Positions 35,428 through 45,128 of a DNA stretch of 64,000 nt are shown here, piece after piece. The position numbers and the translations under genes are program-made. This DNA comes from CAVPHV01 sp963704825 (GTDB lineage: Bacteria; Actinomycetota; Acidimicrobiia; Spongiisociales; UBA5794): positions 124,001-188,000 of the forward strand of contig CAVPHV010000018.1 of assembly GCA_963704825.1 (NCBI GenBank). The letters are read 5' to 3'. Each line of letters opens with the position of its first letter. The stretch's first letter is position 1. The notes beneath the pieces are model-generated. The model saw only the letters and a list, made by a program, of their open reading frames with translations. It had not been told where the DNA came from and ran no database searches.

Positions 35428-36508
35428 CAGCCGCCTCCCTCAATGCGGTAGCAATCACGGTGGCGGCATCGGGCCGCCCGACCTCGGCGGCGGCTGCAGC
35501 CATCGCGGCCCGACGGGCTGGATCAGCGGCGAGTTGTTGGATCTCGACTGCGGCTCGATCGATGTCCGCTTCGGGTACGACGACGGCTCCCTGGGCCAAC
35601 TCGAGATGTGCCACGTTCGCCGCCTGATGGTCCGCGGTCCCGGCGGCGTAGGGGACCACAACGGCAGGGGTGCCCGTGGCCGCAAGCTCGCTCACGGTGA
35701 GGGCACCAGCCCGCGACAGCACGATGTCCGCGGCCGCGTAGAAGTACTGCATCTCTTCCTCGAAGGCCAGCGCCCGCCACACAACGGCCGATCGCTCGGC
35801 CTCGGGGCGAACGTCATCGATGTGGATCTTGCCGGTCAAGTGGAGCACGGCCATCTCTCCCGGCTCAGCATCGGCGACGATGCGAGCGGTCACGTCGTTG
35901 AGCACCTTGGCGCCGAGACTGCCCCCAAGAACGCCGATGACGATGACATCGTCGGCCAGTCCGTAGCGGCTGAGAGCTTCGGGCCGCAACGCGGCACGGT
36001 CGTACGAAGCGAACGCCGGCCGCAGTGGATTGCCGACCAGCTTGGCGTGGCGGAGCCGTGCCGCGGCCTCCGGGAACGCCACAAAGGACGTTCGCGTCTG
36101 TGAGGCGATGTAGCGGTTGGCGAGGCCGGGGACGGCGTTCTGTTCGTGGAGGAAAATGGTGGCGCCGATCCGACGCCCGGCCCGTGCCGCCGGCACTGCC
36201 ACATACCCTCCGAACGCGATCACGACCTTGACACCGCGCTCTCGCATCGCGGCTTCCATCTCCCGGGTCGCCTTGCGCACCACCATGGGCAGCTTGAGGT
36301 TGTCGGGTGACAGGGAGCGGCGCAGCCCCCGGATGTCACTTCTGACGAGCTCGTAGCCGGCTGCGGGGACCGCTTCGATCTCCATCCGGTCGCCGCCGAA
36401 GAACACGATGTCCCCGGGCGGGACGCCGGTCGCCACCAGTGCGTCGGCGGTGGCCAGCGCCGGATACACGTGGCCCCCGGTTCCGGCGGCAGCGAAAGCG
36501 TACGTCAT
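35417..36508 (-). CDS. murG: Lipid II synthase (GlcNAc transferase) MurG
   Basis: 363 residues. Transfers GlcNAc to lipid I at the inner membrane face. N-terminal glycine-rich loop FAAAGTGGHVYPALA, HEQNAVPGLANR, GVLGGSLGAKVLND and the C-terminal acceptor/donor motif SRAGALTVSELAATGTPAV. ATG 36508 overlaps the ftsW stop as ATGA. Confidence 0.95.
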   Translation of the reverse strand: MTYAFAAAGTGGHVYPALATADALVATGVPPGDIVFFGGDRMEIEAVPAAGYELVRSDIRGLRRSLSPDNLKLPMVVRKATREMEAAMRERGVKVVIAFGGYVAVPAARAGRRIGATIFLHEQNAVPGLANRYIASQTRTSFVAFPEAAARLRHAKLVGNPLRPAFASYDRAALRPEALSRYGLADDVIVIGVLGGSLGAKVLNDVTARIVADAEPGEMAVLHLTGKIHIDDVRPEAERSAVVWRALAFEEEMQYFYAAADIVLSRAGALTVSELAATGTPAVVVPYAAGTADHQAANVAHLELAQGAVVVPEADIDRAAVEIQQLAADPARRAAMAAAAAEVGRPDAATVIATALREAADDR

Positions 36509-37686
36509 GCGCGCCGGGTCCCGGATGCTGCTTCGGGGGTGCGGGTGGTCCTGGCGATGTTGACGAGCACTCCGATGACGGCCAGGTTCACGATCATGGC
36601 GCTGCCGCCGCTCGACACGAACGGCAGCGGGACGCCGGTGATGGGAAGCACCCTGACCACGCCCCCGATGTTGACGAGCGCCTGAGCCGAGAGCCACGCC
36701 ACGATGCCGATGGCGAGGAGGCGGCCGAAACGGTCGGGCGCCTTCATCGCCAGCTGGGTGCCGACGAACGCAAACATGACAAAGAGGGCAACAACGGCCA
36801 TGGACCCGGCCAGGCCGGTTTCTTCGCCGATGATCGAGAAGATGAAGTCGGTGTGGGCGTTTGGCAGAAATGACCACCGGGCCCGGGAAGCCCCGAGTCC
36901 GACGCCGAACCAACTGCCCGTCCCCAGCGCCACCAGGCTCTGGATCGATTGCAGACCTGAGCCGAGCGGATCGGCTTCAGGATTCAAGAACGAGGTCACC
37001 CGCTCCCAGCGGTAGGGCTGAACGTAGGCAAGGGCGACGGCCCCAATCCCACCCATGGCCGCCAGGGAGATCACGTGACGCATCGGGGCTGCCGAAGCGA
37101 ACAGGACGGCGAACGCCGCGGCAGCGATCAGCAGCGTGGTACCGAGATCTGGTTGCGCCAGCAGCAGCACGCCGACGATCCCCAGTGAGGTGGCGACCGG
37201 CCAGAAGACGTGGCCGAACTTGTGGAGGTATGCCTCCTTGCGCGACAGCGCCTGGGCCAGGTAGACGATCACCGCGAACTTGGCGAATTCGCTGACCTGG
37301 AGGCTGAGGGGGCCAACGTCGATCCACCGCCGCGCCCCACCGCGGACGGAGCCCACGAATAGGGTGGCCACCAGACCGGCAATCGCGACGAACAGGAGCC
37401 CGGCGGCCAGGCGGGCATACCAGCGATAGGGAATCCGCACCGCAATCAGGAAGGCGCCGAGACCGAGGGCGATCCAGATGAGCTGCCGTTTGAAGTAGTA
37501 CAGCTTGTCGCCGGTCTCGCGAATTGCTACGACAGACGAGGCCGACATCAGAGCGCCGAGGCCGATGATGAGGAGCATGGCCACGGGGACCATCAGCAGT
37601 ACTGCGGTGCGCTCGTTGGCGCTGCGGGCAACTGCCACTCGGCCGAATGAGCGAGCCCGGGTGATGGGCGTGACCCTACTTGCCAT
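36505..37686 (-). CDS. ftsW: Septal peptidoglycan polymerase FtsW
   Basis: 393 residues, about ten membrane helices. SEDS glycosyltransferase that polymerises lipid II with FtsI. The catalytic-loop region is GGARRWIDVGPLSLQVSEFAK, followed by AQPDLGTTLL, HTDFIFSIIGEETG and LPFVSSGGSAM, family signatures. ATG 37686 has GGGAGGGG upstream and overlaps the murD end by 11 bases; the frame to 37782 is not needed. Confidence 0.95.
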   Translation of the reverse strand: MASRVTPITRARSFGRVAVARSANERTAVLLMVPVAMLLIIGLGALMSASSVVAIRETGDKLYYFKRQLIWIALGLGAFLIAVRIPYRWYARLAAGLLFVAIAGLVATLFVGSVRGGARRWIDVGPLSLQVSEFAKFAVIVYLAQALSRKEAYLHKFGHVFWPVATSLGIVGVLLLAQPDLGTTLLIAAAAFAVLFASAAPMRHVISLAAMGGIGAVALAYVQPYRWERVTSFLNPEADPLGSGLQSIQSLVALGTGSWFGVGLGASRARWSFLPNAHTDFIFSIIGEETGLAGSMAVVALFVMFAFVGTQLAMKAPDRFGRLLAIGIVAWLSAQALVNIGGVVRVLPITGVPLPFVSSGGSAMIVNLAVIGVLVNIARTTRTPEAASGTRRA

Positions 37687-38968
37687 CGTCCCCTCCCTTG
37701 TGGTCGATGACGAGGCGGCGGAATTGCTCTCCGCGCTCGCCGTATGAGCGATACATGTCGAAGCTGGCACACCCGGGGGCAAGCAACACGGTGGTACCCG
37801 GTGTCGCCAATCGGTCGGCAGCCACCACTGCTGCGTTCATCGTGTCCACCAGCGTCACCCGCCCCGGAGCAGCGGTCGCAAGGTCACCGGCGGCTTCGCC
37901 GAGGGCGATGATATGTCGCACCGATGGCACGGCAGCCAGCGGAGCCAGGTCGAGACCCTTGTTTCTCCCCCCGGCGATGAGCACAACATCGCGATAGGCC
38001 GAGGCGGCCGCAACCGCGGCGTGTGGGTTGGTTGCCTTGGAGTCATCGACCCAGGTCACGCCATCCCATGCTCCGACCACCGCACGGCGATGCGGCCCGG
38101 GCTCGAAGGTCGCCATCACGGTGGCAACACTCCCCCGGTCGGCGCCGACGTGGCGCGCCAAGGTCCCCGCCGCGACAAGGTCCACCAGAAAGGACTCATC
38201 CAAGTTCGGCCGCGGCAGCTCCATTTCGCCGATGACCACGGCGTCACCGTCGACTCCGTTGCCTCCGTCAGGCAGGCGCCGGCCCGAAATCGGGATGAGA
38301 ATCGATGTAGCCCCGGCCACGGCGGCGACGGCACCGGGATCGTCGGCATCGAACCCCAGGATGTCCTGCGGGGTTTGGTTGGCGTAGATGCGGGCCTTGG
38401 CCGCGGCATAGGCGTCTTCGGTCCCATGCCAGTCGAGGTGATCTGGAGCCACGTTGAGCAGAGCCGCGGCCACGGGGTGAAAGGTGTCGGCAAAACGCAG
38501 CTGGAAGCTCGACGCCTCGACCACCACCACGTCCCATGGCTCACCGACGACCGCCGACAACGCAGTCCCGATGTTGCCGGCGGCGCAGACCTTCACCCCG
38601 GCGTGCTCGAGCATGGCGGCCGTCGCTTCGGCCACCGTGGTCTTGCCGTTGGTGCCCGTCACGGCGAGGTAGGGAGCGTCGATGTGCCGGGCCGCAAATT
38701 CCATCTCGCTCCACAGGGGAATCCCGGCAGCAAGGGTGTCGACGATCGGGTCGGCGGCCTCCGGAATGCCAGGGCTGGTGACAACAAGATCAACGTCCTC
38801 GAGCAGATGCGGGGTCCAAGGCCCCGAATGGACAACAAAACCTTCGGCCTGTAGTGAGCTGAGCGCAGCTGCTTGCTGGTCGTAGATCTCGACGCCGAGG
38901 CCGAGGCGGCGGGCCAGGTGTGCGGCGGCAGTACCGCTGACGGCGGCACCGAGGATGAGCACGTTCAC
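37676..38968 (-). CDS. murD: UDP-MurNAc-L-alanine-D-glutamate ligase
   Basis: 430 residues. Adds D-Glu to UDP-MurNAc-L-Ala. N-terminal MNVLILGAAVSGTAAAHLAR, ATP loop LAVTGTNGKTTVAE, and the C-terminal GVTWVDDSKATNPHA and LIAGGRNKGLD. GTG 38968 overlaps the mraY stop as GTGA. Confidence 0.95.
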   Translation of the reverse strand: MNVLILGAAVSGTAAAHLARRLGLGVEIYDQQAAALSSLQAEGFVVHSGPWTPHLLEDVDLVVTSPGIPEAADPIVDTLAAGIPLWSEMEFAARHIDAPYLAVTGTNGKTTVAEATAAMLEHAGVKVCAAGNIGTALSAVVGEPWDVVVVEASSFQLRFADTFHPVAAALLNVAPDHLDWHGTEDAYAAAKARIYANQTPQDILGFDADDPGAVAAVAGATSILIPISGRRLPDGGNGVDGDAVVIGEMELPRPNLDESFLVDLVAAGTLARHVGADRGSVATVMATFEPGPHRRAVVGAWDGVTWVDDSKATNPHAAVAAASAYRDVVLIAGGRNKGLDLAPLAAVPSVRHIIALGEAAGDLATAAPGRVTLVDTMNAAVVAADRLATPGTTVLLAPGCASFDMYRSYGERGEQFRRLVIDHKGGDDGK

Positions 38969-40023
38969 GGCAGCACCCCCTCACTGGCGACGGCCCAGTC
39001 GCCGTAGAAGATGCCAACGCCGACAGCGACCATGATGCCGCTGATGATCCAGAACCGGATGATCACCGTCGTCTCCGGCCATCCGGCGAGTTCGAAGTGG
39101 TGATGCAGCGGCGCCATCCGGAAGATCCGCTTGCCGAACACCCGAAACGAGAAGACCTGGAGAATCACCGACATGGTGATCAGCACATACAGTCCGCCGA
39201 GCACGATGAGCAGCATCTGAGTGCTGGTGAGCAAGGCGAGCGCGGCCAGCCCGCCACCTAGCGCCTGCGACCCGGTGTCACCCATGATGATCTTCGCCGG
39301 CGCCGCGTTCCACCACAGGAATCCACCGACCGTACCCGCCATGGCGGCGGCAACCATCGCGAGGTCGAGCGCCCCCTCGACTCCGTAGAAATCGAAGTTA
39401 CGGAACTGCCAGAAGGCAACGAGCATGTAGGCCCCGAAGACCAGAGCACCGGAGCCGGCAACCAAGCCGTCGAGCCCGTCGGTCAGGTTCACCGCGTTGG
39501 CCGTCGCCGTCAGCATCAGAAGCACCAGGACCGCGTAGAGCCACGGACCCAGGTCCCATCCGACATCGCGGGTAAACGAGAGTTCGGTGCTGACGCCGGC
39601 CGCCACTGCGCCCCAGGCGAACAGGCCGGCGATGACGAGTTGACCGAGGAACTTCCAGCGTTTCGACAGCCCCAGGTTGCGCTTTCTGGCGTACTTGGTG
39701 AAGTCATCGGCAAACCCGATCGCCCCCATTCCGAGGAGTGCGAACAGCGCCAACCAGCCTTGAGGGCTGAAAGGAAGGACGCGGAAGTCCAGCCCTTCTC
39801 CCGACGTCCACAGCCGGAGATGGGCGAGCGCAAAGGCAAGTGGAACCGCCACCAGCATCACAATGCCACCCATGGTTGGCGTGCCCCGCTTGTGCATGTG
39901 ACCTTCAAGTTCTTCCTGAATGAACTGGCCGATGCCGCGCTTGCGTAGCGCCCTGATCGCGATGGGGGTGCCAAAGATCGTGACAACGAAGGCAATTCCG
40001 GCGGCGAACAGCAGTGAAATCAC
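38965..40023 (-). CDS. mraY: Phospho-MurNAc-pentapeptide transferase (lipid I synthase)
   Basis: 352 residues, about ten membrane helices. Attaches phospho-MurNAc-pentapeptide to undecaprenyl phosphate. Catalytic aspartates in GFADDFTKY and NAVNLTDGLDGLVAG, plus HMHKRGTPTMGGIV and MAPLHHHFELAGW. GTG 40023 overlaps the murF stop as GTGA. Confidence 0.97.
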   Translation of the reverse strand: MISLLFAAGIAFVVTIFGTPIAIRALRKRGIGQFIQEELEGHMHKRGTPTMGGIVMLVAVPLAFALAHLRLWTSGEGLDFRVLPFSPQGWLALFALLGMGAIGFADDFTKYARKRNLGLSKRWKFLGQLVIAGLFAWGAVAAGVSTELSFTRDVGWDLGPWLYAVLVLLMLTATANAVNLTDGLDGLVAGSGALVFGAYMLVAFWQFRNFDFYGVEGALDLAMVAAAMAGTVGGFLWWNAAPAKIIMGDTGSQALGGGLAALALLTSTQMLLIVLGGLYVLITMSVILQVFSFRVFGKRIFRMAPLHHHFELAGWPETTVIIRFWIISGIMVAVGVGIFYGDWAVASEGVLP

Positions 40024-41360
40024 AGCGCGTACTCCTCGACCAGCCCCAGTGCCAACGTCTCCAGACCGACGGCGCGCGATGCCTTCACGAGCACGACATC
40101 GCCGTCTCGCAGGTATTCGCGCAGCACCGCGTTTGCCGTGGCGGCGTCGGGCACGGGTCGGGCCAAGCGGCCCGAGCCTGCGGCGATCCCGGCATCGTCA
40201 CCAACCACAACGACCGCGGCGTAGCCCAGTTGTGCGGCAAGTTGGCCGATGCGGACGTGTTCGGTCGCTTCGACCGGGCCTAGCTCTGCCATCCGGCCGA
40301 GCACGGCGATGTGCCTGCCGGGCAGCTCGGCAACCGTCCGCAGCGCAGCCTCCACCGAGTCGGGGTTGGCGTTGTAGGCATCGTTGACGACGGTGAGGCT
40401 GCCGCGGTGGATTTCCATCCGCCACGGTGATCCGGCGGCCCGTTCGAGTCCGGCCACCAGGGTGTCGAGGTCGACTCCCAGTGCCAGGCCGGCGGCTACC
40501 GCGGCCGAAGCATTGGCTGCCTGGTGATGCCCGGCCATGGCCAGCTCCACCGACCGGGTCCCCTGCGGGGTGTGCAGCGTGAAGGTGGGTCGGCCTGAGC
40601 CGTCGAGCACGACGTCGGTGAACCTCACGTCTGCGGCGGCTCCGCCGCCAAACGTGATTGTTGGGCCGTCGTGGGGGCGAGCGAGGCGAGGCTCTCCGGC
40701 GGGAAGCACCGCCGTGCCACCGCTCTCGAGCCCGGCAGCCAACTCCCACTTGGCGTCGGCAAGCCGCTCCTCGGTGCCGAACGTCTCGAGGTGCACGACA
40801 CCGAGGTTGGTGATCACGGCAACGTCGGGTCGAACCGCCGGCATCAACCAATCGATGTGGCCCACCCCTCGGGAGCCGACCTCGACGACGAGGTAGCGGC
40901 AGTCGTCGGGAGTTTGCAGCACCGTGAGCGGCACGCCGACCTCATTGTTGAACGAACGCGGCGAAGCCCACGCTCCGGGCAGAGCGGCAGCCAACAGGTC
41001 CTTGGTCGAGGTCTTGCCGCTGCTCCCAGTGATGGCAACCACCGGCGTGGCGAGCTCGGCACGCCGCTTCGCAGCCAAGTCGCGCAAGGCGGCCAGGGTG
41101 TCGGCGACCACGATTCTCGGCACGCATTCGACGTCGCGGGCAACGTCGACCACAACGGCAGCCGCACCCGACTCAACGGCGTCGGCGGCATAATCGTGTC
41201 CGTCAAAGGTCTCTCCGGCCACGGCGACGAACAGCTCGCCGGCTTCGACATCACGCGAGTCGATGCCGACGCGTCCGATCATCGGATCGGCCGGTCCGTG
41301 CAGTTCTCCCCCACACGCCGCGGCGACTGCGGCCAGCGACCAGCCCAGGTGTGTTGTCAT
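40020..41360 (-). CDS. murF: UDP-MurNAc-tripeptide:D-Ala-D-Ala ligase
   Basis: 446 residues. Adds D-Ala-D-Ala to the nascent stem peptide. ATP loop AITGSSGKTSTKDLL, VITNLGVVHLETFG, and VVNDAYNANPDSVEAAL, diagnostic of MurF. ATG 41360 overlaps the murE stop as ATGA; the 13-residue upstream extension is rejected. Confidence 0.95.
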   Translation of the reverse strand: MTTHLGWSLAAVAAACGGELHGPADPMIGRVGIDSRDVEAGELFVAVAGETFDGHDYAADAVESGAAAVVVDVARDVECVPRIVVADTLAALRDLAAKRRAELATPVVAITGSSGKTSTKDLLAAALPGAWASPRSFNNEVGVPLTVLQTPDDCRYLVVEVGSRGVGHIDWLMPAVRPDVAVITNLGVVHLETFGTEERLADAKWELAAGLESGGTAVLPAGEPRLARPHDGPTITFGGGAAADVRFTDVVLDGSGRPTFTLHTPQGTRSVELAMAGHHQAANASAAVAAGLALGVDLDTLVAGLERAAGSPWRMEIHRGSLTVVNDAYNANPDSVEAALRTVAELPGRHIAVLGRMAELGPVEATEHVRIGQLAAQLGYAAVVVVGDDAGIAAGSGRLARPVPDAATANAVLREYLRDGDVVLVKASRAVGLETLALGLVEEYAL

Positions 41361-42826
41361 GTTGCCTGCTCCCCGCGGGCGGAAACGATGCTGTCCCACT
41401 CCTCGATTGCGACGACGGAGTCGTCGAAGGGCTCAATCCGTCCGTCGGCGAATTCTTGACCGGGTTCGTGGCCCTTGCCGAGAATCAACACCACGTCGCC
41501 CCGGTGGGCGCCGGCGAGCGCGAGGTGAATGGCGCGGCGTCGGTCCAGTTCGACGACGACGTTGCCGCCCGGCCGGATACCGGCGGCGATCTCGGAGGCG
41601 ATCTGCGCAGGATCCTCGGAACGTGGGTTGTCCGAGGTCAGGATCACTCGGTCGGCACGGGCGGCGGCTGCTCCCATCAGCGGCCGCTTGTCTCGGTCAC
41701 GATCGCCCCCGGCGCCGATAACGGCAGTGATGCGGCCAGGATCGAGAGCGCGGACCTCAGTGATGACGGCGTCGATGGCGTCGGGCGAATGGGCGTAGTC
41801 AATGATCAGAGTGAACGGCGCCTCGATCGGCATGAGTTCGAAGCGCCCCGGCACCGCGGGCAGGAAGCTGAGACCGCGGGCCGCCTCGGCGGGCGTCATC
41901 CCGCTGTTGATCACGCAGGCGGCGGCGATGAGTGCGTTGGCGATGTTGAAGCGGCCGGGGAGCGGCAGGTTCACCTCGTGCCGCTCGCCCCCGACGATCA
42001 TCGTGAAGCTGCTGCCCTCGATGCGGGAAACGACCTCGGTGGCGGAGACGTCGGCGGCGGTCCCGACGGTCGTGACGGGAATCTGCGCTTCGCCTGCCAG
42101 GCGAGCGCCCCAGGGGTCGTCGGTCCAGACCACGGCGTGATGGGAGCACTCCTGGGTGAACAGAGCCGCCTTGGCGAGGTAGTAGTCCTCCATGTCGGAA
42201 TGGAAGTCGAGGTGATCCTGGGAGAGGTTGGTGAAGGCAGCAACCTGGAAGCACACGCCGGCGACCCGCCGCAACGCCAGCGCATGCGATGACACCTCGA
42301 GGGCGACGACCTCGACGCCTGCCGCCGTCATCTGGGCCAGCAGCCGCTGCAGGTCGCTTGCCTCCGGCGTCGTCCGGGCCAGCTCGACGGGGTCTCCCGC
42401 CACCCTGGCCCCGATGGTCCCGATGATTCCGGGAACGCGGCCTGCCGCGGCAACGATTGATTCGATCATGTGCGTCACCGTGGTCTTCCCGTTGGTGCCG
42501 GTCACCCCAATAACGACCATCTGGTCCGCGGGGTGCCCGTGCACCGTGGCGGCGGCAATGCCGAGCGCGGCGCGAGCGTCGGAGACCACGATTTGCGCCA
42601 CGTCGGTATCTCTTGGTTCCTCGACCACCAGGGCAGCGGCACCATTGGCGAGGGCGGCGTCGATGAACTCGTGGCCGTCTCGAGTCACGCCGCGTACGGC
42701 GACGAACATGGTTCCCGGTTCGACCGCCGCCGAGTTGTGGTGCACGTCGCGCACGATGGGATTCGGACCGTGGTGGACCACTCCGAGAGCGGCCGCCACA
42801 TCCGCAACGGTCACATCAGCGGGCAT
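41357..42826 (-). CDS. murE: UDP-MurNAc-L-Ala-D-Glu:meso-diaminopimelate ligase
   Basis: 489 residues. Adds the third amino acid of the stem peptide. ATP loop GVTGTNGKTTVTHM; substrate motif SDNPRSEDP, in which DNPR is the known mark for meso-diaminopimelate, so A1gamma-type peptidoglycan is predicted. C-terminal GKGHEPGQEF is also typical. ATG 42826 lies 11 bases inside the end of ftsI. Confidence 0.95.
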   Translation of the reverse strand: MPADVTVADVAAALGVVHHGPNPIVRDVHHNSAAVEPGTMFVAVRGVTRDGHEFIDAALANGAAALVVEEPRDTDVAQIVVSDARAALGIAAATVHGHPADQMVVIGVTGTNGKTTVTHMIESIVAAAGRVPGIIGTIGARVAGDPVELARTTPEASDLQRLLAQMTAAGVEVVALEVSSHALALRRVAGVCFQVAAFTNLSQDHLDFHSDMEDYYLAKAALFTQECSHHAVVWTDDPWGARLAGEAQIPVTTVGTAADVSATEVVSRIEGSSFTMIVGGERHEVNLPLPGRFNIANALIAAACVINSGMTPAEAARGLSFLPAVPGRFELMPIEAPFTLIIDYAHSPDAIDAVITEVRALDPGRITAVIGAGGDRDRDKRPLMGAAAARADRVILTSDNPRSEDPAQIASEIAAGIRPGGNVVVELDRRRAIHLALAGAHRGDVVLILGKGHEPGQEFADGRIEPFDDSVVAIEEWDSIVSARGEQAT

Positions 42827-44567
42827 CAGGGGCAACCCCCAACTGGTGCAGGGCGGCTTCGGTGATCTCGGCGAACACAGGAGCGGCCGAGACACCTCCG
42901 AAGTAGAGCTCGTCACCGTTCTCGTTGAGCCCGTGCGGAGAGTCGAGCACCACAGCGACGACGATTTGCGGGTCCGAGACCGGAGCCAAGCCGATGAAGC
43001 TGGCGATGTGGTCGTCTCCGCTGTAGCCCTGCAACTCCGGCAGATACTTCTCCGTAGTGCCGGTCTTGCCGCCCACCGTGTACCCCTCGACCGCGGCCCG
43101 CCGGCCGGTACCGCGCGATGACTCAACGACACCCTGGAGGAGACGCTGCATGATGCGGGCAGTGTGCTCAGACAGCACGGGGCGCTTGACGGGTTCGTAC
43201 CGCTCGCGGCTCAGGTCGGGATTGATTACCTCATGCACGATGTGCGGTTCGACCCACACGCCGTTGTTGGCGATGGTGGCGAACACCGCCGCCATCTGCA
43301 GCGGGGTGACGTCGACTCGGTAGCCGATGGCGGTGTTGGGGCCACAGGTGGTATCGCACCAATCCGCCGCCGGCCGCAGGGTTCCGGTTGCCTCGCCCGG
43401 GAAACTCCCCGACGACAACTGGCCGAGTCCGAAGGCGGCGAGGTAGCGGTAGTGGATGTCGTTGCCGATCATGTCCTGGATGAGGATGGTGCCGATGTTG
43501 GACGACCGCGAAACGATCTCGGCGACCGTCATGTCCTCTTCGTAGGTGCGACCAACGTCCGTGTAGACCTTCGGTTCGGTCTCGAGTTCGATCACATACT
43601 CGGCCGGGACGGTCACGATCGTGGAGGTTTCAACCAGGCCCTCCTCGAGCGCGGCGGCGATGGTGACGACCTTGGCCGTCGACCCCGGTTCGTACATGTC
43701 AGAGACGGCGCGGTTGCGGAACAGCGCAGCGTCGACGCCGGTCCGATCGTTGAGGTCGTAGGTGGGTACGGTCGCCATCGCCAGGATCTCGCCCGTCTTG
43801 ACCTCCAACACGATGGCGGTAGCACCGACGGCATCGGTCCTCTCGATGGCGGCGAGCAGCGCTTGTTCGGCGGCATACTGGATCTCCTGATCCAGTGTGC
43901 TCACCAGGCTCACCCCGTGCTCGGGCGGTTGAACGATGTACTGGCCCTGAGGAATCGGACGGCCCCCCGGATCGCGTTCAACGATCTGGCTGCCGGCGGT
44001 GCCGATCAGGATGTCGTTGTATTGGTACTCGATGCCTTCGAGACCGACCCCGTCGTCGTCGCGAACGAACCCGAGGACCTGGGCGGCCAGCGGCCCGGCC
44101 GGGTAGACGCGGTGCGGTTCGGTCTCGAAGTAGAAGCCATCGAGGTCGAGGTCGGTGAGCAGCTGCTTGATCTCGTCGGCGGTCTTGCGATCCAGCCGGC
44201 GGGCCACGTAGGCAAACCGAGCATCGCGGCCAAGCCGTTCTTCGAGTACCGCTTCATCTACGCCCAGCTTGGGGGCAAGGAGGCGAGCCACGACGGCGGG
44301 CTCGGCGATGAGGCTTGGATCGGCGGTGATGGTGACGGCGTCCACGGTGACCGCCAGTTCCGCGCCATCACGGTCGAAAATCGTGCCCCGAGCTGCCGGG
44401 AGCTCCTCGTGTTTGACACGTTGATCGAAGCCGCGTGCCGCGTAGTCATCGGAATGGATGCCCTGGACGTCGACGAGCCGAAACCCGACGCCAACCCACG
44501 CGACGACAAAGACCGCCCCGACCATGGCAAGCCGGACGTCCGGAACGCGCCACTTGGGGCGCGCCAC
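42816..44567 (-). CDS. ftsI: Septal transpeptidase FtsI (class B PBP)
   Basis: 583 residues from GTG 44567. One N-terminal membrane helix, the PBP dimerisation domain (ARGTIFDRDGAELAVTVDA), and the transpeptidase with active-site YEPGSTAK (STAK), SRSSN and GGKTGTTEK. Cross-links septal wall with FtsW. GTG 44567 is chosen because GGGAG lies seven bases upstream and it gives a normal short cytoplasmic tail; the frame is open to GTG 44663. There is no C-terminal PASTA domain. A 20-codon ORF with a strong ribosome binding site ends one base before this start. Confidence 0.93.
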   Translation of the reverse strand: MARPKWRVPDVRLAMVGAVFVVAWVGVGFRLVDVQGIHSDDYAARGFDQRVKHEELPAARGTIFDRDGAELAVTVDAVTITADPSLIAEPAVVARLLAPKLGVDEAVLEERLGRDARFAYVARRLDRKTADEIKQLLTDLDLDGFYFETEPHRVYPAGPLAAQVLGFVRDDDGVGLEGIEYQYNDILIGTAGSQIVERDPGGRPIPQGQYIVQPPEHGVSLVSTLDQEIQYAAEQALLAAIERTDAVGATAIVLEVKTGEILAMATVPTYDLNDRTGVDAALFRNRAVSDMYEPGSTAKVVTIAAALEEGLVETSTIVTVPAEYVIELETEPKVYTDVGRTYEEDMTVAEIVSRSSNIGTILIQDMIGNDIHYRYLAAFGLGQLSSGSFPGEATGTLRPAADWCDTTCGPNTAIGYRVDVTPLQMAAVFATIANNGVWVEPHIVHEVINPDLSRERYEPVKRPVLSEHTARIMQRLLQGVVESSRGTGRRAAVEGYTVGGKTGTTEKYLPELQGYSGDDHIASFIGLAPVSDPQIVVAVVLDSPHGLNENGDELYFGGVSAAPVFAEITEAALHQLGVAPDAR

Positions 44568-44568
44568 G

Positions 44569-44631
44569 CTATGGCTCCCTGGAGACCGAGAAGTCGTGAC
44601 CTCTCTGGCCGCCAGCGATCGGCCGTTCCAC
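44569..44631 (-). CDS. Possible 20-residue leader ORF before ftsI
   Basis: GTG 44631 is preceded by AAGGAGGGG (44637-44645), the best ribosome binding site at this junction. It encodes MERPIAGGQRGHDFSVSREP and stops with TAG one base before the ftsI GTG, in another frame. It may couple ftsI translation to upstream ribosomes. The product itself has no recognised function. Confidence 0.4.
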   Translation of the reverse strand: MERPIAGGQRGHDFSVSREP

Positions 44632-44726
44632 CTCAACCCCTCCTTGGGATGTCGGTCTTGCACTCAATGCTTGGCGCCCGACCCGCGGCGGGGACGTAGA
44701 TGCACTGTTCCCGGCTGAGGCAGCCA

Positions 44727-45128
44727 TCACGGCTGCGCGCTCAGGAGGGCTTTCAACTGTGCCCAGCGGTATTCGGGATCGAGCTCCTCGTCGTCGACTC
44801 CCGGCACCTCGAGCCCGACCCGCTGCGTGGGAAAAACCATCCCCATGCTGTTGGCCTTCTCGGCGATGCGCTCCGGGTTCTGCAACCGAGCCACCTCGAC
44901 ACGAAGATCCCAATGGCGGGCTTCCTCTTCAGCGATCTGCGCTTCGATCTCGGTGAGGTCGAAGGCCGAACGATCGAGTGACGTGCGGGAGTAGATCATG
45001 GCGAAGAAGGCCACAATCACTGCGAGGATGAAGGCAATCCAAGGCCGTACTCGAGGCCGGTTGCGGTCCTGGCCGTCGATCATGCCGAAGGTACGGCGTT
45101 GAACCCGCGAAGCGCTGCGAGCGGTCAT
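44727..45128 (-). CDS. ftsL: FtsL-like divisome protein
   Basis: 133 residues: basic N terminus, one membrane helix (WIAFILAVIVAFFAMIYS), then a coiled coil (LTEIEAQIAEEEARHWDLRV) and NPERIAEKANSMGMVFP, the usual FtsL/septum-initiator pattern. The identity rests on topology plus its slot between rsmH and ftsI, because FtsL is weakly conserved. ATG 45128 overlaps the rsmH stop as ATGA. Confidence 0.85.
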   Translation of the reverse strand: MTARSASRVQRRTFGMIDGQDRNRPRVRPWIAFILAVIVAFFAMIYSRTSLDRSAFDLTEIEAQIAEEEARHWDLRVEVARLQNPERIAEKANSMGMVFPTQRVGLEVPGVDDEELDPEYRWAQLKALLSAQP

